Below the pieces are notes generated by a model, which saw only the letters and a program-made list of their open reading frames with translations, was not told the origin of the DNA and did no database searches. From Streptomyces olivochromogenes (GTDB lineage Bacteria; Actinomycetota; Actinomycetes; Streptomycetales; Streptomycetaceae), in assembly GCF_001514115.1 (NCBI RefSeq), contig NZ_KQ948458.1, positions 1 to 64,000 of the forward strand: a stretch of DNA of 64,000 bases, read 5' to 3'. Position numbers and translations under genes: made by a program. Of this stretch, positions 59,740 to 64,000 are shown one piece after another (position 1 is the stretch's first letter; every line of letters begins with the position of its first letter).

Positions 59740-60492
59740 ATGCGTGCACTGCGAATAGTCCTGATCGTCACCGTCATCCTGGGCGGCCTGTTCGTGATCG
59801 CGGACCGGGTGGCGGTCGGTTTCGCGGAGAACAAGGCTGCGGACCGGATCAAGAGCACCGAGGGCCTGGCGAGCACGCCGGACGTGTCCATCGAGGGCTT
59901 CCCCTTCCTCACCCAGGTCGTCGGTGGCGAACTCGACGACGTGAAGATCGGCATCAAGGACTACGAGGCGTCGACGAGCGGCGCGGGCAGTGCCGGCGGC
60001 GCCGGCACCATCCGTATCGACGACCTGAACGCCGAGATGCACGGCGTCGCCTTCAACGGCGACTACAGCTCCGCCACCGCCAGCAGCGCCACCGGCTCCG
60101 CGTCCATCGGGTACGCCGAGCTGCTCAAGACCGCCAAGTCCCAGCCCACGCAGGTCGGTCCCGGGGTCACCGCCCGGGTCGTCGGCCTCTCCGACGGCGG
60201 CAACGGCAAGATCAAGGTGGCGGTCGAGATCAGCATCGGCGGCACCAAGGTGCCCCAGCCGGTCTCCGTGCTCAGCTCGGTCACGGTCGTCGGCGGCAAC
60301 ACGGTCAAGGTGCACGCGGACTCCCTCCCCAAGATGGGCGTCGAGCTCGCCGAGAACCGGGTGCGCGCGATCACCGACTTCGAGCAGAAGATCGGCGAGC
60401 TGCCGGGCGGCATCCAGCTCGACACGGTCCAGGCAGCCGCGAACGGCGTGGACGTCTCCGTGAAGGGTTCGAACGTCAAGCTGGTCGGGTAG
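59740..60492 (+). CDS. DUF2993 (LmeA-like) membrane-anchored protein
   Basis: A 250-aa protein with an N-terminal anchor helix (IVLIVTVILGGLFVIADRVAV) and a DUF2993 extracytoplasmic domain (VSIEGFPFLTQVVGGELDDVKIGI..., GIQLDTVQAAANGVDVSVKG). The family includes LmeA, which acts in mycobacterial envelope lipid assembly. ATG at 59740 with GGGGG upstream. No operon partner adjacent. Confidence 0.85.
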   Translation: MRALRIVLIVTVILGGLFVIADRVAVGFAENKAADRIKSTEGLASTPDVSIEGFPFLTQVVGGELDDVKIGIKDYEASTSGAGSAGGAGTIRIDDLNAEMHGVAFNGDYSSATASSATGSASIGYAELLKTAKSQPTQVGPGVTARVVGLSDGGNGKIKVAVEISIGGTKVPQPVSVLSSVTVVGGNTVKVHADSLPKMGVELAENRVRAITDFEQKIGELPGGIQLDTVQAAANGVDVSVKGSNVKLVG

Positions 60493-60726
60493 AAGGGTCA
60501 GCGGCTAGAGGCCAGAGGCCAGAGGCCAGAAGGCAGAGAGCAGCGGGCAGAGGCGCGGGAGGGTGCGGCCCGAGAGCTGTCCGAGGGGCGAGACGTGCCC
60601 GTCCGTACCGCAGATGTGCGGTCGGCGTGACGACGGATATGGCCGCCCAGAATCCTCACGGGGACCGCTCCGGCGGTGAGGGCGTCCCACATCCCGGACG
60701 ATCGCATCTCAACATCCGACACACCG

Positions 60727-60756
60727 GTGACATGCCCGCCTGTCCGTCCCTACGAT
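60727..60756 (+). promoter_or_regulatory. Promoter of the leaderless cysteine leader peptide
   Basis: GTGACA (60727-60732), 18-bp spacer, TACGAT (60751-60756). The peptide's ATG at 60764 starts 8 nt after the -10, where transcription should begin, so the mRNA is probably leaderless. Confidence 0.8.
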
Positions 60757-60763
60757 CGGACCC

Positions 60764-60844
60764 ATGAAGCGACAGGCGGATCTCACGAAGCGGCGGGCAG
60801 TAGACCTGTGCCGCGTCGCCGCCATGCTCTGTCGCACCTTCTGA
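60764..60844 (+). CDS. Leader peptide of the sulfurtransferase operon (26 aa)
   Basis: A 26-aa peptide with Cys16 and Cys23 in RRAVDLCRVAAMLCRTF. It matches the small peptides I know in front of actinobacterial sulfur-assimilation genes, which act as cysteine-sensing attenuators. There is no ribosome site and the start coincides with the predicted transcription start, so it is likely translated from a leaderless mRNA. The sulfurtransferase begins 140 bp downstream. Confidence 0.85.
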   Translation: MKRQADLTKRRAVDLCRVAAMLCRTF

Positions 60845-60984
60845 GCGGGACATTCGTCCGTCCGCCCTCCCCTGGCCCCTCTTCGTCAGGGTCCCCGTGC
60901 GCGCCGCGCAGCCTCGACAGGCATGACCGCGCACCCTCTGTCTAACGCACCGCCCCGCCGCAACTGCCCCGGAGGAGAAACAGC

Positions 60985-61824
60985 ATGAGCCGCAGCGACG
61001 TCCTGGTCGACGCCGACTGGGTCCAGGACCACCTGGACGACGCGAGCGTGGCCATCGTCGAGGTCGACGAGGACACGTCCGCGTACGAGAAGAACCACAT
61101 CAAGAACGCGATCCGGATCGACTGGACCAAGGACCTCCAGGACCCGGTCCGCCGTGACTTCATCGACCAGGAGGGCTTCGAGAAGCTCCTGTCGGAGAAG
61201 GGCATCGCCAACGACACGCTGGTGGTCCTCTACGGCGGCAACAACAACTGGTTCGCGTCCTACGCCTACTGGTACTTCAAGCTGTACGGCCACGAGAACG
61301 TCAAGCTCCTCGACGGTGGCCGCAAGAAGTGGGAGCTCGACTCCCGCGACCTGGTCGTCGAGGTGCCCACCCGCGCCACGACCGACTACAAGGCCAAGGC
61401 CCAGAACACCGCGATCCGCGCCTTCCGCGACGACGTCGTGGCGGCCATCGGTTCGCAGAACCTGGTCGACGTCCGCTCGCCCGACGAGTTCAGCGGCAAG
61501 CTGCTCGCCCCGGCGCACCTTCCGCAGGAGCAGTCGCAGCGTCCGGGCCACGTCCCGAGCGCCCGCAACATCCCGTGGTCGAAGAACGCCAACGACGACG
61601 GCACCTTCAAGTCGGACGACGAGCTCAAGGAGCTCTACGTCGAGGAGCAGGTCGACCTCGCCAAGGACACCATCGCGTACTGCCGTATCGGTGAGCGTTC
61701 CGCGCTCACCTGGTTCGTGCTGCACGAGCTGCTCGGCGTGGAGAACGTCAAGAACTACGACGGCTCCTGGACCGAGTACGGCAGCCTGGTCGGCGTCCCG
61801 ATCGAGCTCGGCGCCAACAAGTAA
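60985..61824 (+). CDS. Thiosulfate sulfurtransferase (rhodanese, CysA/SseA-like)
   Basis: A 279-aa two-domain rhodanese; the active Cys233 lies in CRIGERSALT. It transfers sulfane sulfur from thiosulfate to thiophilic acceptors. The N-terminal domain keeps the fold but lacks the Cys. ATG at 60985 has GGAGGAG upstream. DUF1416 follows 30 nt later as in mycobacterial cysA2-sseC2. Expression probably controlled by the upstream leader peptide. Confidence 0.94.
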   Translation: MSRSDVLVDADWVQDHLDDASVAIVEVDEDTSAYEKNHIKNAIRIDWTKDLQDPVRRDFIDQEGFEKLLSEKGIANDTLVVLYGGNNNWFASYAYWYFKLYGHENVKLLDGGRKKWELDSRDLVVEVPTRATTDYKAKAQNTAIRAFRDDVVAAIGSQNLVDVRSPDEFSGKLLAPAHLPQEQSQRPGHVPSARNIPWSKNANDDGTFKSDDELKELYVEEQVDLAKDTIAYCRIGERSALTWFVLHELLGVENVKNYDGSWTEYGSLVGVPIELGANK

Positions 61825-61854
61825 CCCTCAAGGCCTGAAGGACGGAATCGAAAT

Positions 61855-62142
61855 ATGTGTGGAGCGAAGGCCGGCGGCCCCGACGCCTCGACGATCAAGC
61901 CCGGTGAGACCACCATCCAGGGCCAGGTGACCCGCGACGGCGAGCCCGTCACCGGTTACGTGCGCCTGCTGGACTCGACCGGCGAGTTCACGGCGGAGGT
62001 CCCCACCTCCGCGACGGGCCAGTTCCGCTTCTACGCGGCCGAGGGCACCTGGACCGTACGCGCCCTGGTCCCCGGTGGCACGGCGGACCGCACGGTCGTC
62101 GCCCAGACGGGCGGCCTCGCCGAGGTCGCGATCGCCGTCTGA
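61855..62142 (+). CDS. DUF1416 / SseC-like protein
   Basis: A 95-aa beta-rich DUF1416 protein starting MCGAKAGGPD, with N-terminal Cys2, a VTRDGEPVTGYVRLLD-type fold and no enzymatic motif. Co-encoded with the sulfurtransferase, as sseC is with cysA in mycobacteria. Confidence 0.92.
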   Translation: MCGAKAGGPDASTIKPGETTIQGQVTRDGEPVTGYVRLLDSTGEFTAEVPTSATGQFRFYAAEGTWTVRALVPGGTADRTVVAQTGGLAEVAIAV

Positions 62143-62157
62143 CGGCACTTCTGAGTG

Positions 62158-62207
62158 GCCGAAGGGCCGCACCCCAGGGTTGGACGCTCGGGGTGCGGCC
62201 CTTCGGC
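62158..62207 (+). terminator. Terminator of the sulfurtransferase operon
   Basis: Perfect 18-bp stem (62158-62175 with 62190-62207) with a 14-nt loop, 16 bp past the DUF1416 stop. Confidence 0.88.
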
Positions 62208-62230
62208 ATGTACGGGCCTACGCTTGAGGT

Positions 62231-62491
62231 ATGTACGCACGACGGCGACACGTCTACTTCGCCATGATGGGGACGTGCATCGGTCTTTTCGTCCTGGCCT
62301 GGGGAGTCGTAAGGATCTGGTCGATTCCCGTGGCCGTGGGGATGTGTGTGGTGGCGATGGTGATTCCGCCGTTCGCCGCGATGGTCGCCAACCGGCGGGG
62401 GCCCGAGGACCGCTGGTGGGACGACCCGTCCGGGGATCAGAAGTCCGACGAGTGGTGGGACGAGCTCGATGGCAAGAAGCGCCGCCCGTAG
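62231..62491 (+). CDS. DUF3099 membrane protein
   Basis: An 86-aa protein with two helices (about 8-28 and 31-52) and a charged Trp-rich tail (DRWWDDPSGDQKSDEWWDEL). Length and layout match DUF3099, common in Streptomyces. ATG at 62231. Downstream of the sulfurtransferase terminator, so probably its own unit. Confidence 0.88.
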   Translation: MYARRRHVYFAMMGTCIGLFVLAWGVVRIWSIPVAVGMCVVAMVIPPFAAMVANRRGPEDRWWDDPSGDQKSDEWWDELDGKKRRP

Positions 62492-62558
62492 CCGGACGGC
62501 AAGAAGTGCCGCCGCCCGTAGGAGGGCGCGCGCAACATCTTCAGCACGCGCAGCACCT

Positions 62559-62921
62559 TCAGTAGACGAGCGCCTGGGTCTCGTCCGCCATCGCCTCCTG
62601 GACGAACACCTGGGCGCCCGCGATGCGTACGCCGTCGATGACGTCCTTCTCCGTGATGTCCCGGCGCGCCGCGCACTGGGTGCACAGGGTGAGCCGGCCC
62701 GCGGCCAGGACCGAGTCGATCAGATCGGGCAGCGGCGCCGCGTGCGGCAGCTCGAACTCGGCGGCCCGGCCCGGCAGCGCGAACCACGCGGACTCGCCGG
62801 TCAGCCACAGGGAGACCTCGACCCCGCTGGCCACGGCCACCGCCGCGACCGTGAACGCCTGCGAGCAGCGCTCGGGGGCATCGGCCCCCGCCGTCACCTT
62901 GATCACGAGCTTCTTCGCCAT
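62559..62921 (-). CDS. DsrE family protein
   Basis: A 120-aa DsrE/DsrF-like protein (LVIKVTAGADAPERCSQAF...) with a CTQC motif near residue 85 (LTLCTQCAARRDIT), compatible with a sulfur-handling Cys pair. The frame is open to 62999 but the ATG at 62921 gives MAKKLVIKV, typical of the family. It sits beside the sulfurtransferase operon. Confidence 0.88.
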   Translation of the reverse strand: MAKKLVIKVTAGADAPERCSQAFTVAAVAVASGVEVSLWLTGESAWFALPGRAAEFELPHAAPLPDLIDSVLAAGRLTLCTQCAARRDITEKDVIDGVRIAGAQVFVQEAMADETQALVY

Positions 62922-63056
62922 GGCCGCATGGTAGTCCGGGGGCGTTCGGGGGGAGTCCGAATCGTGATCATGTTCCTTACAACCCCGTGAGATTCCCATG
63001 GGTCACCTGTGCGCGCGGATACGGAATCCGCGCGTCGCGTTCCGTGGGGGGATGTC

Positions 63057-63860
63057 GTGGAAGTCGAAGAGATGGATGAGGAGATCCGCGAGGAGATCCC
63101 TGAGCAGAGCCCTGAGCAGAGCCAGGAGGAGATCCAGGAGGAAACGCCTCGCGTACGTCGGCGGGGGCGTACGGCCCTGTTGATCACCACGGCCGCCGTG
63201 CTGGGACTCGTCGGGGGCACCTGCGCCGGCTATCTGATCCAGGCCGACCGGGAGCCGACCAAGCTGCCGTCGCTCTCGCAGCCCGTGGTCGCCCAGGCCA
63301 AGGGCGCCGGTCCCGAACCCCTGTCCGCCGCGCAGGACCGCCGGGTGAAGACCGAAGGCGACCTGCGCAAGCTGCTGGTCAAGCGGCCGAAGGGGGCGCG
63401 GGACGCCGAGTACGTGCCGGGCCACGAGGGCTGGATGGGCATCGCCGACTACGCGGAGGAGTACACCAAGCCGGCCGGCGCCTTCGGCGACCTGGTCAGC
63501 GCCGAGTTCCGGCGTGCGGCTGCCACCGGCTGGACGGTGGGCAGCACGTACAGCGTGGAGGTCCGCCTCATCCAGTACCGGCAGGAGGAGAAACTCGGCG
63601 CCTCCGACGCCGCCGAGGGGGCCCGCTACTGGGCGAACACGAAGAGCGGCACCCATGTCTGGGCCGTCCCGGGGACGGGCGACGGCATGGCCTACGTCCA
63701 CACCAGGCCGGACACGAAGCCCGGTTACCTCCCGATGTACGCGGCCGAGGCGCACGCCTGGCGCGGGGACATCGCCATGGAGATCTGGATCTACGACACC
63801 AAGCCGATTTCCAAGGCCAAGATCATGGACCTGGCCGAGCGGCAGATGGAGCGGCTGTGA
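63057..63860 (+). CDS. Membrane-anchored protein of unknown function
   Basis: A 267-aa protein: acidic Glu/Gln-rich N-terminus (EEIREEIPEQSPEQSQEE), one helix (TALLITTAAVLGLVGGTCAGYLI), and a soluble extracytoplasmic domain (YSVEVRLIQYRQEEKLGASDAAEGARYWAN). GTG at 63057 has GGGGGG upstream; GTG at 63009 or ATG at 63072 are possible. Overlaps the next gene by 4 nt. Confidence 0.75.
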   Translation: MEVEEMDEEIREEIPEQSPEQSQEEIQEETPRVRRRGRTALLITTAAVLGLVGGTCAGYLIQADREPTKLPSLSQPVVAQAKGAGPEPLSAAQDRRVKTEGDLRKLLVKRPKGARDAEYVPGHEGWMGIADYAEEYTKPAGAFGDLVSAEFRRAAATGWTVGSTYSVEVRLIQYRQEEKLGASDAAEGARYWANTKSGTHVWAVPGTGDGMAYVHTRPDTKPGYLPMYAAEAHAWRGDIAMEIWIYDTKPISKAKIMDLAERQMERL

Positions 63861-64000
63861 CCGACGAGCAACCGATGAGCGAGCAGCCGGTCCAGGAGCC
63901 TGTTCAGGAGCCCGCGCCCGAATCCGTCGCGCCCGAATCCATCGCCCCCGTCAAGAAGCCCAAGAAGCCCAAGAAACCCAGGAAACCCCTCCGCCGGGGG
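63857..64000 (+). CDS. Partial gene, N-terminal end (acidic then Lys/Pro-rich)
   Basis: GTG at 63857 overlaps the preceding stop (GTGA). The 48 readable residues are Glu/Pro-rich then basic (KKPKKPKKPRKP), like a cytoplasmic tail before a transmembrane helix. The gene runs beyond the window. Similar plan to its neighbour, so they may be paralogues. Confidence 0.7.
   Translation, partial: MTDEQPMSEQPVQEPVQEPAPESVAPESIAPVKKPKKPKKPRKPLRRG

Noticed and set aside
60510..60545. GAGGCCA direct repeats after the DUF2993 gene
   Set aside because: Short and degenerate slippage repeats, no stem or regulatory layout seen.

Overview
This is a Streptomyces chromosome segment. GC and third-position GC are very high, start codons are often GTG or TTG, and the gene order (conjugation-like cluster, pit, pstSCAB, ppk, mshD, 5'-nucleotidase, MprAB-like two-component pair, protease, glnR, MoaD-like protein, thiosulfate sulfurtransferase with its DUF1416 partner) matches, from memory, the SCO4126-SCO4169 region of S. 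coelicolor core DNA. No rRNA, tRNA, CRISPR array, phage or intact transposase was seen.

Layout. 0-1.6 kb: a CDP-alcohol phosphatidyltransferase and a GNAT acetyltransferase. 1.6-8.8 kb: a minus-strand, tightly packed six-gene type IV secretion-like cluster (VirD4-like, VirB4-like, VirB3/VirB4-N-like, VirB6-like, VirB8-like and a tiny two-helix VirB2-like protein). 9.3-15.9 kb: accessory-looking material, with two tandem S53 proteases, a class A beta-lactamase, a DUF397/XRE pair and a V8/trypsin-like protease. 16-21 kb: a transglycosylase-NlpC/P60 wall hydrolase, a PAP2 phosphatase, a BBE-type flavoprotein, a 57-aa CxC protein, a lipoprotein and a 59-aa protein. 21-32.6 kb: a phosphate block (CsoR next door, DUF47-Pit, pstS-C-A-B, Nudix, CHAD, ppk) with a PHO box in front of pstS. 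32.7-41 kb: two ABC systems facing away from each other, one under a YtrA-type GntR with a large operator palindrome, the other a five-gene overlapping operon led by an ECF sigma factor and a zinc-finger membrane anti-sigma. 41-44 kb: mycothiol synthase and a secreted 5'-nucleotidase. 44.4-47.3 kb: twin tiny basic His/Lys-rich peptides, an ABC exporter and an orphan OmpR regulator. 47.4-48.5 kb: gene remnants and a toxin-antitoxin-like pair. 48.5-54.7 kb: an MprAB-like pair, a small protein, a PDZ-less HtrA-like protease and a trypsin fused to a VCBS/FG-GAP domain. 54.8-59.4 kb: LacI regulator, GlnR, hydrolase, MoaD-like protein and a Gln-rich membrane protein. 59.4-59.6 kb: a MITE with 24-bp perfect inverted ends. 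59.7-64 kb: DUF2993 protein, a leaderless cysteine-rich leader peptide before the sulfurtransferase-DUF1416 operon, DUF3099, DsrE-like protein, and two linked membrane proteins running off the end.

Themes. Phosphate supply and storage genes cluster together, and the pst part shows a PhoP-type site. Many operons show 4-nt start/stop overlaps, which implies translational coupling. The least described parts are the chromosomal type IV-like apparatus with a degenerate coupling-protein P-loop, the sigma/anti-sigma/ABC operon, the twin MSFHKIAPVKKHHK peptides beside an ABC exporter, and the XRE-DUF397-beta-lactamase unit in which the lactamase lacks a well-placed canonical start codon. Functional calls come from motifs read by eye; no database search was run.
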